Made by a program: the position numbers and the translations under genes. Of a stretch of 64,000 nt of DNA, positions 28,921 through 37,264 are shown piece by piece. The notes under the pieces are model-generated. The model had not been told where the DNA came from, ran no database searches, and was given only the letters and a program-made list of their open reading frames with translations. Source of the stretch: Pedobacter sp. PAMC26386 (lineage in GTDB: Bacteria; Bacteroidota; Bacteroidia; Sphingobacteriales; Sphingobacteriaceae); assembly GCA_014302835.1 (NCBI GenBank), contig CP060294.1, positions 124,001 through 188,000 of the forward strand. Reading direction: 5' to 3'. Positions within the stretch are counted from its first letter, which is position 1, and each line of letters begins with the position of its first letter.

Positions 28921-31107
28921 TCAATTACCAAGACCCAGTTGATTTTTTACCAATTGATAATACTCCCCTTTATTGGATGTCAATTCTTCGTGCGTGCCTT
29001 GTTCGATAATATGGCCCCTATCCAATACCACAATATGATCTGCATTTCTAACAGTACTTAATCGATGTGCCACCACTACGACAGTACGTCCTTTGAAAAA
29101 CTGTTCCAGGTTTTCCATGATTACATTTTCGTTCCGGGAATCGAGGGCATTTGTTGCTTCATCAAAGAAAATATATTGAGGGTCTTTATAAACTGCTCTA
29201 GCAATGAGTATACGCTGACGTTGTCCTTGGCTGATGCCATTACCTTCGGCACCAATTTTGGTATTCAATCCCAATGGCAGGCTATCAATAAAATCATTAA
29301 TGTTCGCCATTTTTATAGCATGCTGAAGTTTATCGTGGTCAGGGTATGGGGTACCTATGGCAATATTTCGAGCAATAGAATCTGAAAAGATAAAGCCATC
29401 CTGCATCACCGTACCACACTGATTTCTCCAAAATGCAAAGCCCATCTGATTCAGGTAGCCATTACCAACACGGATATCTCCTTTTTGCACTTCATAAAAA
29501 CGGAGCAGTAGCTTTAAAATGGAGGTTTTACCACTACCGCTCATGCCTACAATGGCAGTAGTTTTTCCTGCTGGAATATGTAAATTAATATGTGTCAGTA
29601 TCGGTTCGTTTCCTGCACCGGGGTAGGTAAATGAAACATTGTCTAAAGTAATACTATGATCAGAAGGAAGAACATTGATAAAAGATTTCCCGGCAGGTTC
29701 TTCATCATTCATTTTTCTGATTTCGTTTAAACGCTCCAACGAAATTTTCGCATCCTGCATTTGTTGTAAGAATCCCAGCATTTGTTCTATCGGACTATTC
29801 AATTGACCAATAATATATTGTACGGCCATCATCGCTCCAAGTGTCAACTGGCCATCGATCACCGATTTAGCTACCAGAAAAGTAATCAGAATATTTTTGC
29901 CTTCATTTATAAAAAAAGCGCCTGCTTGCTGATATTGACCAAGTGCAAGACTTTTGACGTTAAAACGGAACAACCTGGATTGTATCCTTTCCCATTCCCA
30001 GCGTTTTTCCCTTTCACAATTGTTCAATTTAATTTCCTGCATCCCATGAATAAGCTGTATGATGGTACTTTGATTTTTAGCGGAAATATCAAAGCGCTTA
30101 AAATCAAGCTGACGTCTTTTTTTTAGAAATAAAATCACCCAGATTGTATATAAGATTGTGCTGATAAAAAATACAGCTAAGATATTCAGGTTATAATAGG
30201 CCAGGACAACTGTAAAAGTGACTAAATTAAGCATTGAGAAGATAATGTTTAACGTTGGGCCTGTCAAGAATGTTTCGATACGCTTCTGATCCTCCATGCG
30301 CTGTAAAATATCACCGGTCATTTTTGTGTCGAAAAAAGACATCGGAAGTTTCATTAGCTTGATCAAAAAGTCTGTTAAAATGGAAATATTAATTCTAACA
30401 CTAATATGAAGTAGTATCCAGGCCCGAATAAAATCAATGCTCATTCGTCCAATAAACAGCATGATCTGGGCTAGCAGAATAATATAAATGAAATTGAGGT
30501 TACGGGTATTGATTCCAATATCAACAACGGATTGCGTTAGGAATGGTAAAATCAGTTGCAGTAAACTTCCTACAAGCAGGCTAAGGAGAAGTTGTATCAG
30601 GAGCTGCTTATATTGAAAAAGATATTTTAAGAGGTAACTTAAACTTAGTCCGTCAGCTTTATCTTCTTCTATTTCATAGAAATCAGGATTTGGAGATAAA
30701 AGTAAACCAATTCCTTTACCATGTTCACCTGTATGTGTACTGAGCCAATTTGCTGCAAACTCTTCTTCTGAGTAAGTCACCAAGGCCCTCCCGGGATCTG
30801 CAATATAATATTGCCCCTTATGTATTCGATAAAGAATCACAAAGTGGTCCTGGCGCCAATGTAAAATTATAGGCAGGTCCGTTTGCTTAAGATAACTTAA
30901 AGTAAGTTTGGCCCCAACAGTGCGAAAACCGATTTTTTCTGCTGCCTCACTAATACCAAGTAGGGATACTCCCTCTCGATTGATACCGCAGATTTCCCGC
31001 AAACGTTGTAAGCTGAAATTTTTACCATAATGCTTCGCAACCATTCGAAGGCAGGTGGGCCCACAATCCATTCGGTCAGCTTGTTTGTAAAATACGAATT
31101 TTTTCAA
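28921..31107 (-). CDS. Peptidase-C39 ABC transporter for GG-leader peptides
   Basis: The 728-aa protein combines an N-terminal C39 protease (Gln9, Cys15 in RMDCGPTCLRMV, His in WRQDHFVIL, Asp in IADPG), a six-helix exporter domain (about 165-445) and a nucleotide-binding domain (Walker A GMSGSGKTS, signature ISQGQRQR, Walker B YIFFDEATNALD). All catalytic residues are present. Such PCATs cleave the leader after the Gly-Gly and export the mature peptide. The GG-leader peptide gene 1.35 kb upstream is the obvious substrate. Confidence 0.95.
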   Translation of the reverse strand: MKKFVFYKQADRMDCGPTCLRMVAKHYGKNFSLQRLREICGINREGVSLLGISEAAEKIGFRTVGAKLTLSYLKQTDLPIILHWRQDHFVILYRIHKGQYYIADPGRALVTYSEEEFAANWLSTHTGEHGKGIGLLLSPNPDFYEIEEDKADGLSLSYLLKYLFQYKQLLIQLLLSLLVGSLLQLILPFLTQSVVDIGINTRNLNFIYIILLAQIMLFIGRMSIDFIRAWILLHISVRINISILTDFLIKLMKLPMSFFDTKMTGDILQRMEDQKRIETFLTGPTLNIIFSMLNLVTFTVVLAYYNLNILAVFFISTILYTIWVILFLKKRRQLDFKRFDISAKNQSTIIQLIHGMQEIKLNNCEREKRWEWERIQSRLFRFNVKSLALGQYQQAGAFFINEGKNILITFLVAKSVIDGQLTLGAMMAVQYIIGQLNSPIEQMLGFLQQMQDAKISLERLNEIRKMNDEEPAGKSFINVLPSDHSITLDNVSFTYPGAGNEPILTHINLHIPAGKTTAIVGMSGSGKTSILKLLLRFYEVQKGDIRVGNGYLNQMGFAFWRNQCGTVMQDGFIFSDSIARNIAIGTPYPDHDKLQHAIKMANINDFIDSLPLGLNTKIGAEGNGISQGQRQRILIARAVYKDPQYIFFDEATNALDSRNENVIMENLEQFFKGRTVVVVAHRLSTVRNADHIVVLDRGHIIEQGTHEELTSNKGEYYQLVKNQLGLGN

Positions 31108-31237
31108 GGGTTATAATAAGTAAATAATTGTCTGGTGATAAAGTAGGCTCACGATAATTGCAAAAGGCCCATGCTTGTTTCATCCTGGGATATTTGATTT
31201 ATGTCGGAAATTTACGTTTACTAACGTAATTTATCAC

Positions 31238-32407
31238 TTACTCTGGGAATAATTCTTTCAGCTTCTTAGTCAGGTCTTCACCTCTCAAATCAACAGCTAT
31301 TATTTTACCTTCAGCATCCAGTAAATAATTAGCAGGAATAGCATTGATTTTTAAATCCCGGGCAATATCCGAGGTTCCGCCTGGGTTAAAAAGATGAGTG
31401 AATTTCTGAGTTTTGTCTTTCTCAATAGCAGCTACCCATTTTTCTTTGTCTTTTAATTGATCAATGGAGATCGCAATGACATTAAATCCTTTCTGATGAT
31501 ATTGATCAAACGCAGTTTTAATAGTAGGATTTTCAGCCCGGCAGGGAGCGCACCAACTGGCCCAGAAATCAACCAGTGTATATTTACCAAGCAAGTCTTT
31601 ACTTTGAAGGATTTGATCATTTAGCCCGGCCAATTCAAAAGGAGGCATTTTTTTGTTAATCATATTCGGTTTAACCATCGCCAGATCCAGTTCCGTTAAA
31701 AACCTCTCTAGTCTTTTTCCATATTTGGATTGCCTGATACTTTGAGAAAAGCTATTGAAAGTGGCACGTGTACGTCCATCTGTGAAAAGAGGCACGAGAG
31801 TAAATACGGTGAAATTGGACAATGCTATTTCAGAATTAGGATACTTTTTAATAAGATCTAAAACACCGGCTTGCTCCTCAAAATATAAGGCACGTCTGAA
31901 TTCTCTTTTCTTTTCGGTTTTTTTATCAGAATTTAAATTTTCCAGATCAATAATAATATAAATACTGTCTAGTTTATTTAAATAACGTTCATAGTGTGCA
32001 GAGAATACACTTTGAATCTTGTTTAATTCCCCTGCGTTAACCTTGGTTACTTTTTTTTGTAAGTCAAACACAATATCTATTTGAGGCTCCATTACTAGCC
32101 TCCGCATTAATGTCTTTTCTCTAACCAGACTGATATAGTCGTCCCACTTTTCTTTATTTGTTAGAAAAACTGTCTTACTTGTTATTTCTCCTTCTCGCTC
32201 ATAAGAGGAGTATTTCCCGGAGAAAGCAAAATGATTATTCACAATACGCTGCACCTCAAAACGATTATCACTGCTGGCTGTATATAATAGAGCATATTTA
32301 AAATCATTAGAACCTTCAATTTCCCCTTGAATTTTAAAAGATTTTTCTTGTGCAATTAGATTCGAGAAAAGACTGAGTAGTATTATGATTAAGAATGTTT
32401 TTTTCAT
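31238..32407 (-). CDS. TlpA-type thioredoxin with N-terminal DUF4369-like domain
   Basis: The 389-aa protein has a signal peptide (ILLSLFSNLIAQ), a DUF4369-like beta domain (about 22-130), a helical middle, and a C-terminal AhpC/TSA thioredoxin fold (about 250-389) with the redox motif WASWCAPCRAENP and cis-Pro segment INAIPANYLL. It is a periplasmic thiol-disulfide oxidoreductase or reductase. It sits between the peptide gene and the exporter, so it may shuffle or proofread the peptide's disulfides. A general role in envelope redox is the alternative. Confidence 0.9.
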   Translation of the reverse strand: MKKTFLIIILLSLFSNLIAQEKSFKIQGEIEGSNDFKYALLYTASSDNRFEVQRIVNNHFAFSGKYSSYEREGEITSKTVFLTNKEKWDDYISLVREKTLMRRLVMEPQIDIVFDLQKKVTKVNAGELNKIQSVFSAHYERYLNKLDSIYIIIDLENLNSDKKTEKKREFRRALYFEEQAGVLDLIKKYPNSEIALSNFTVFTLVPLFTDGRTRATFNSFSQSIRQSKYGKRLERFLTELDLAMVKPNMINKKMPPFELAGLNDQILQSKDLLGKYTLVDFWASWCAPCRAENPTIKTAFDQYHQKGFNVIAISIDQLKDKEKWVAAIEKDKTQKFTHLFNPGGTSDIARDLKINAIPANYLLDAEGKIIAVDLRGEDLTKKLKELFPE

Positions 32408-32460
32408 ATATGTAAATTAAACAGACTACGGATGTAAATTCCGTAGCCTATTCGTTTTAT

Positions 32461-32646
32461 TTAACTGCAAGATTTATCACAGGCACCAACTTTTGCATCA
32501 GTATCCGATTGGCTATGTTTAGTTGAGTCAAAGCCAGACATACAAACATTGTAACAATAAGCATAATCACCACCTACAACATTTTTTAATTCATTGCGGC
32601 TCAATTTTTCAATACCATTTGAGTTGTTCAAATTTAAGTTTTCCAT
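32461..32646 (-). CDS. GG-leader secreted peptide with paired CX3C motifs (bacteriocin-like)
   Basis: The 61-aa precursor has a 26-residue leader ending KLSRNELKNVVGG, typical of Bacteroidota double-glycine peptides, and a predicted 35-residue core. The core has exactly four Cys at core positions 5, 9, 30 and 34, in the pattern CX3C-X20-CX3C (CYNVC and CDKSC). Two CX3C helices joined by two disulfides would make a helical hairpin, as in plant alpha-hairpinins; this is a structural analogy only. The central part is polar (FDSTKHSQSDTDAK). The peptide gene is encoded between the VKOR fusion and TlpA genes. Function is unknown; a bacteriocin or signalling peptide is likely. Confidence 0.85.
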   Translation of the reverse strand: MENLNLNNSNGIEKLSRNELKNVVGGDYAYCYNVCMSGFDSTKHSQSDTDAKVGACDKSCS

Positions 32647-32673
32647 TGTTTTGTAATTTAAGGTTAATTTTTT

Positions 32674-32696
32674 AAGATCCTTCCTCGCCGGATCTT
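32674..32696 (-). promoter_or_regulatory. Hairpin in the 5' region of the GG-leader peptide gene
   Basis: AAGATCC (32674-32680) and GGATCTT (32690-32696) form a 7-bp stem with a 9-nt loop, about 28 bp upstream of the peptide start codon. It could be a 5' stabilising or processing hairpin that raises peptide mRNA over its neighbours. On the plus strand it is followed by T residues, so it could also stop antisense transcription. Confidence 0.4.
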
Positions 32697-32804
32697 TTTA
32701 GCGGCATCTTTTTATAACGTGATGCTTGTTATTCGGCAACCGTTTGCAACCGGAGACCTGTTTTGGTTTGATATTTTATTATTAGAAATTATGCATCCTT
32801 TTTG

Positions 32805-34370
32805 TTAGTCAATTAAGTATCTGAGGTCTTCTAACTGATATGCAGTAGGTAATTTATATCCATTCAATAGAAAAGTTGGAGTAAAGGTGATCTCAGCCAT
32901 CTCACACCATTCCTTTTGATTATAGGTGACCACATTCAATTCTTCATTCAGCGTTATAGGGTAACTTTTCGCCCAGTTGTCATATATCTTGGTTTTGTTT
33001 TTATACCAGTCATTTAAAGCCTTTGATGCAAGCGTACTATTATTCATACTTAACGCACTTAAATGCTGCACAACTTTTGTGCGCGGATCATGGTCATTAT
33101 TTGCAGTAGTAAAGACCACATTTAGTCTAATATCATCCCCACTTTCGAGCCACTGTTCAAGAAATTGATGTGATTTGGCACATGGGGAACAAAAAGGATT
33201 ACTCACCATAGTGATGATCGTTTTTGAATCTCTATTTCCTAGTACAATAGGCATCAACTCGTCATTAATTTGGTAACGGGGTTGGCTCCTTAATGCTTGA
33301 TTAAACAAGTCCCTATTGTATTTGAATTTATTTAACTGTCTTTTTAATGGTCCCAATTGTACTGCATCTGAAAAGAAAGGTTTTAGAAATGCCCAGGTTA
33401 CTAATGGCAGCATAAAAGCTATACTTATTTTCGGAAAGTCATTGAACTTTAGACTAAGTGGCTGGTAGACCACTGAATTAAGGTTGACTATCAATTCAGC
33501 CACCAATAAAACTTGTACTGCTAAGCATAACAAACACCAACTTCTGTACTTAAATTGATATCCGATAGAATAAATTGTATAAGGAAGTGCCAGTATATTT
33601 AGCCAGCTAAGTAAATTGATAAAGGCAGGGTTCAACAGTAAACATATTGCAGAACCAGCAAAGTAGAAGAATCCAACCTCGCTCCAACTGAGCCAGGAAT
33701 TTATTTTTGCAGCATCCGATTTTAAAATGGCATTACAATTATTCCCACCTCCCAGGCTACATAGATTCTGCACCACTGGATTATTAGCATTAACACTCTG
33801 GATAAGTAATAATATTGTAACACCGATTCCAATAAATTTAATGAGACATAAAATCAAGTAGGGCCACGTAAAGGAATACTGATGAAATATAAGGTAAGCA
33901 ATCGCTATTATCATAACCAAAGAAAGAGGCATCAATGATCTTCTTAAGGTAGATTTTATAAGGTTCTCTAAATACTTTTCTTCTCCACTGTTTTTTGTCG
34001 CAGTAGCATGTAATATAACTCCATTCCAACGGGTCAGGAAGTTTTCAACTGACAGCTTAATATTCTTGTTGTTTTCATCAGAAAAATATATCTCATTTCC
34101 TGTTATCTTGTGTATGAGTACAAAATGACCACCTTCTTCGTTGAAGTAAGCAATAAATGGAAACGATAGATTATCCTGATTAAGATGCTCTTTTGCAACT
34201 CGATATGCTTCATTATTTACTCCCCATAGTGTTAAACAATCACTTATCGCCAATAAACTTGGGAAATCAGGATGATTTTCCAAACCTAAACGTATAGAAA
34301 CAGAATTTACTTTTACTTTGAGTAAATTAAGTAACTGACTTGTTACTACAGTTATATTATCTTTGTTCAT
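32805..34370 (-). CDS. C39-like / vitamin K epoxide reductase / thioredoxin fusion
   Basis: ATG 34370 (MNKDNITVVTSQLL) is chosen; an upstream start would add 28 hydrophobic and atypical residues. The 521-aa protein has three parts. Residues about 1-130 resemble a C39 peptidase domain without the catalytic Cys but with GGHFVLIHKI. Residues about 150-330 form a VKOR domain with four or five helices, a CSLGGGNNC loop pair and the quinone-side CxxC in WCLLCLAVQ. The C-terminal 130 residues are a DsbA/thioredoxin fold with NPFCSPCAKSH. The family makes disulfides in exported proteins using membrane quinone. It is the first gene of the peptide-secretion run. Confidence 0.88.
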   Translation of the reverse strand: MNKDNITVVTSQLLNLLKVKVNSVSIRLGLENHPDFPSLLAISDCLTLWGVNNEAYRVAKEHLNQDNLSFPFIAYFNEEGGHFVLIHKITGNEIYFSDENNKNIKLSVENFLTRWNGVILHATATKNSGEEKYLENLIKSTLRRSLMPLSLVMIIAIAYLIFHQYSFTWPYLILCLIKFIGIGVTILLLIQSVNANNPVVQNLCSLGGGNNCNAILKSDAAKINSWLSWSEVGFFYFAGSAICLLLNPAFINLLSWLNILALPYTIYSIGYQFKYRSWCLLCLAVQVLLVAELIVNLNSVVYQPLSLKFNDFPKISIAFMLPLVTWAFLKPFFSDAVQLGPLKRQLNKFKYNRDLFNQALRSQPRYQINDELMPIVLGNRDSKTIITMVSNPFCSPCAKSHQFLEQWLESGDDIRLNVVFTTANNDHDPRTKVVQHLSALSMNNSTLASKALNDWYKNKTKIYDNWAKSYPITLNEELNVVTYNQKEWCEMAEITFTPTFLLNGYKLPTAYQLEDLRYLID

Positions 34371-34552
34371 TTGAAAAAAAAATATTACTAGCAATCGATG
34401 TGTTTCTTGTTGGCATAAGAATATTTCGTATTTTGACGCTTGCTGTAATTTCAAGGTTTAATAGTGGTCATGCAAATTTATTACGTGAAATAGGTTGTTA
34501 CGTAGGTAAACGATGAGATGTAGATGGTTTAGTAAATCTATTGCAATTTTTA

Positions 34553-34735
34553 TTACCCCCAGACTTCCATCGTGGTAAGAATAGGCAATAATTTAAGTCC
34601 TGATTCGGTAAAGAAATATTCTACGTGTAATGGGATTTCCGCATGGGCTACTTTGTAAATAGCTCTTTGGCTAACTTCTTCTTTCCATTTTCCTCCTAAT
34701 ACCTTTACCACAATGCTTTGGCCACAATCAAGCAC
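34553..34735 (-). pseudogene. HxlR-family regulator remnant with internal deletion
   Basis: The 60-codon frame joins the start of an HxlR winged helix (CGQSIVVKVLGGKWK) directly to its C-terminal wing and end (EIPLHVEYFFTESGLKLLPIL and MEVWG). About 40 residues that should carry the recognition helix are missing. There is no good start codon. This is read as a decayed DNA-binding regulator. Confidence 0.65.
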
Positions 34736-34778
34736 TTTAGGGATTTTATTTTGATATAAAAATGAGTAATAAAATTAA

Positions 34779-35780
34779 TCAGGACTGCTTTATTTCCTGT
34801 TCTGCTGTAATGAATGATTGCCGAGCAATTTTTGCTGTTTTATGATCACCTGTATGGCTCCAGCCCGGAGGCATTACGATATACAACAATTTATTCTTCA
34901 AACCGGGTGCAGAGACAATATCTTTTCCTAAACAAATAAATTCGCCGAAATAAACATCCCACAGACTATTGGGATCCATTTCCCTGGTGATGCCATATTC
35001 TATTTTAATATCCATTCTTTCATCCTGGTAAGTGTTGAAAATTCGGTCCCAGACATTCAAAAGATTGCAAAAGTTGGTGTCCATATACAATGGGTTTTTT
35101 GCATGATGCACCCGGTGATGTGAAGGTGTAAGTAAAATGTTATTTAAGAACCCTAGTCTTGCGTCCTTAATAATATTATCTCCTATATGTATAAAGGACC
35201 CCCAAAAACCATCGATGAACATAATGAAAAATAATAAAGCCGGATTAACGCCTAAAAGTATACAGATTGAGGTCCGAACCACATCGGCATAAGGCGCTTC
35301 TAAAAAGAAATGGGCAAAATTGACAGAGAGGTTCATTTGCTGCGGCGCATGATGTGTGGAATGCAGACACCATAGGATTCTAACTTTATGCGCTAAACAA
35401 TGATATACAAAATGTGAAAATTCCCAGATAATGTAACCGTAAATTAACCAGTACCAGGTAAAGGTTGTAGTAAAAATAGCATGGTTTTCAAGCAGACCGA
35501 TAGAGAATGCTACAGCAGCAATCGATATAAGCCTTGAGATAAACCGATTTACTACAAATACCAAAAAAGGAATTCGATATTCGTCTATTTTAAAACGTTT
35601 ATAGAAAAAAGCCCGCATTATTTCCAGCAATAATAACAAAGGTATAATCGGAGCCATCAAACTTTGTATACCTTCAAATGTAGCTAGTGATCCATAATTA
35701 CCGGATTGTATCATTCTTATAATACCGTCGATACCAAAGAAACCGGTTATTTCATTGTATAGTGTTTGCAAGACGCTCAT
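34779..35780 (-). CDS. Sterol desaturase / fatty acid hydroxylase superfamily protein
   Basis: The 333-aa membrane protein has about four to five helices and the di-iron histidine boxes HFVYHCLAH, HSTHH and HHRVHH in the expected order and spacing. It is likely an oxygen-dependent lipid hydroxylase or desaturase in the inner membrane; the lipid is unknown. No electron-transfer partner is nearby. It is a single gene between an HxlR remnant and a TIM-barrel isomerase gene. Confidence 0.92.
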   Translation of the reverse strand: MSVLQTLYNEITGFFGIDGIIRMIQSGNYGSLATFEGIQSLMAPIIPLLLLLEIMRAFFYKRFKIDEYRIPFLVFVVNRFISRLISIAAVAFSIGLLENHAIFTTTFTWYWLIYGYIIWEFSHFVYHCLAHKVRILWCLHSTHHAPQQMNLSVNFAHFFLEAPYADVVRTSICILLGVNPALLFFIMFIDGFWGSFIHIGDNIIKDARLGFLNNILLTPSHHRVHHAKNPLYMDTNFCNLLNVWDRIFNTYQDERMDIKIEYGITREMDPNSLWDVYFGEFICLGKDIVSAPGLKNKLLYIVMPPGWSHTGDHKTAKIARQSFITAEQEIKQS

Positions 35781-35831
35781 TAGCTGATATAATAATTAGT
35801 GAATCATAAATTACAAAAAATCTTCCTTTTT

Positions 35832-36764
35832 TTACAAGTATCTGTTCTTCCAGATCTGCATCATATATACATTTATTGCCCACTGGTCAGCAACGGGCTG
35901 ATTGGTAAAAGGAATCGTTGGCATATAGGAAGGAGGACCAAATTCGGTTAACATAGTGAGTGTTTTACCCTGTGTTTTTTTTATGGCAACTATTTTATCC
36001 CACCAGGCAAAATGTGCCTGCACTGCTGCCTTCCATTCAGGTGCACGAGGATCACTAACCTGTGGGCCTTCTTCATGACCAACCCTGGAGTGGACGTGGT
36101 CTGTACGGGAAATAGCCAGTTCTACAGTAGTAGGCTGATCTTCAAGTAAGCTTTCACTCACATTACACCAGTGAGAAATGTCAAGGGTGAGCCTCAGATC
36201 TGGGTTTTCTTGTAAATAACGCAAAGAGGCGGGTGCTGAATAGAGCATACGTGATCTGTGAGTTTCATGATAAATGGGAACACCTGTTTTTTTTGAATAC
36301 TCAACAGTAAAATCAATAAATTGCTTGTTTTCTTCGTATGTGAAGAAATCCTTTCCCGAATGGACATTTATATATAATGGTTGCTGATACGTATTTCCGA
36401 TAGCTTCCTTTAATACCTTTTTAAAAGTGGCAAAATTGAGATCTGGAAGTGGTTCGTCACCCCGGCAAAGAAAGCCTACCGCTAAGTGATACTCTTTTAG
36501 TGCAAGGAATAACTCTTTTTGTAAGGTAATATCAGAGGGCCATAAAATTTCTACCCCATCATACCCATCTTGTCTTGCCTTTTTGCAAAAATCAGTTACA
36601 GATCCATTGAATCCCCAGTAGGGGGCCATGATTTTTAATGCAAAGCCTTTTGTTTTATTTTCAGTGATGAGTTTAGCGGATCCGAATATATCTAATGTGG
36701 GTAAAAGCAATGCTGTTGTAGCCACAAGGCTGTTCCCTATAAAATGTCGTCGGTTGTATCCCAT
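35832..36764 (-). CDS. Sugar phosphate isomerase/epimerase-like TIM-barrel protein, exported
   Basis: The 310-aa protein starts with MGYNRRHFIGNSLVATTALLL, a Tat-like signal with a twin arginine. The rest is an AP endonuclease 2/xylose isomerase-like TIM barrel with GYDGVEILWP, FLCRGDEP, YHETHRSRML, LTLDISHWCNV and HSRVGHEEGP, supplying Glu/Asp/His metal ligands. It probably acts on a sugar or sugar-acid in the periplasm. Substrate unknown. Confidence 0.85.
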   Translation of the reverse strand: MGYNRRHFIGNSLVATTALLLPTLDIFGSAKLITENKTKGFALKIMAPYWGFNGSVTDFCKKARQDGYDGVEILWPSDITLQKELFLALKEYHLAVGFLCRGDEPLPDLNFATFKKVLKEAIGNTYQQPLYINVHSGKDFFTYEENKQFIDFTVEYSKKTGVPIYHETHRSRMLYSAPASLRYLQENPDLRLTLDISHWCNVSESLLEDQPTTVELAISRTDHVHSRVGHEEGPQVSDPRAPEWKAAVQAHFAWWDKIVAIKKTQGKTLTMLTEFGPPSYMPTIPFTNQPVADQWAINVYMMQIWKNRYL

Positions 36765-36992
36765 AAGATTAATAAGTGGTTAGAAAATTCAAATTACATA
36801 TTTTAAATCTCTGTTTATATTTATTTCTTATAATGTATGTTTTTGGGGAAACTGTTAAGCTGAAAAGAGGGGCAGTTTATGAAAAAAAATAGCTGGATTG
36901 TGTAAAATAAACAGTACTTTGTAATGCATAGTACCTATTGTATTATAACTGTTATATGATCAATCATATATCTCAGTCTTTTTAAGAATTCA

Positions 36993-37264
36993 ATGTCAAG
37001 CAGCAGTTATCATGTACAGGGAGAGGCACCCCATGCTATTGGAAGTATTGATTCTCTGGAGCAGTTCAGTTTAGCAAAAAAATACGAGAAAGATAGCAAG
37101 GGATATTGGCAATCAGGGATCTGGTAACAGTACAAAAAAAGCTGAATATTGCCCCCAGAATTATTGCAATTTTAGAACAGATAAAAGAAAAGCGCAGTGA
37201 AAAAAAAGATTTTTCTTCTATGCGCACTGTTGATGAAGCAGTTGAAGCCATTAAAAAGTCTTAG
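36993..37264 (+). pseudogene. Unrecognised coding remnant in two frames
   Basis: A first frame from ATG 36993 gives a 44-residue peptide (MSSSSYHVQGEAPHAIGSID, ending WQSGIW, stop 37125-37127). A second frame, overlapping from about 37115 to the stop at 37262-37264, gives RDLVTVQKKLNIAPRIIAIL and ends MRTVDEAVEAIKKS. Both have coding-like composition and together read like the end of one protein split by a frameshift near 37100. I do not recognise the family. The remnant converges on the acyltransferase gene. Confidence 0.4.
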
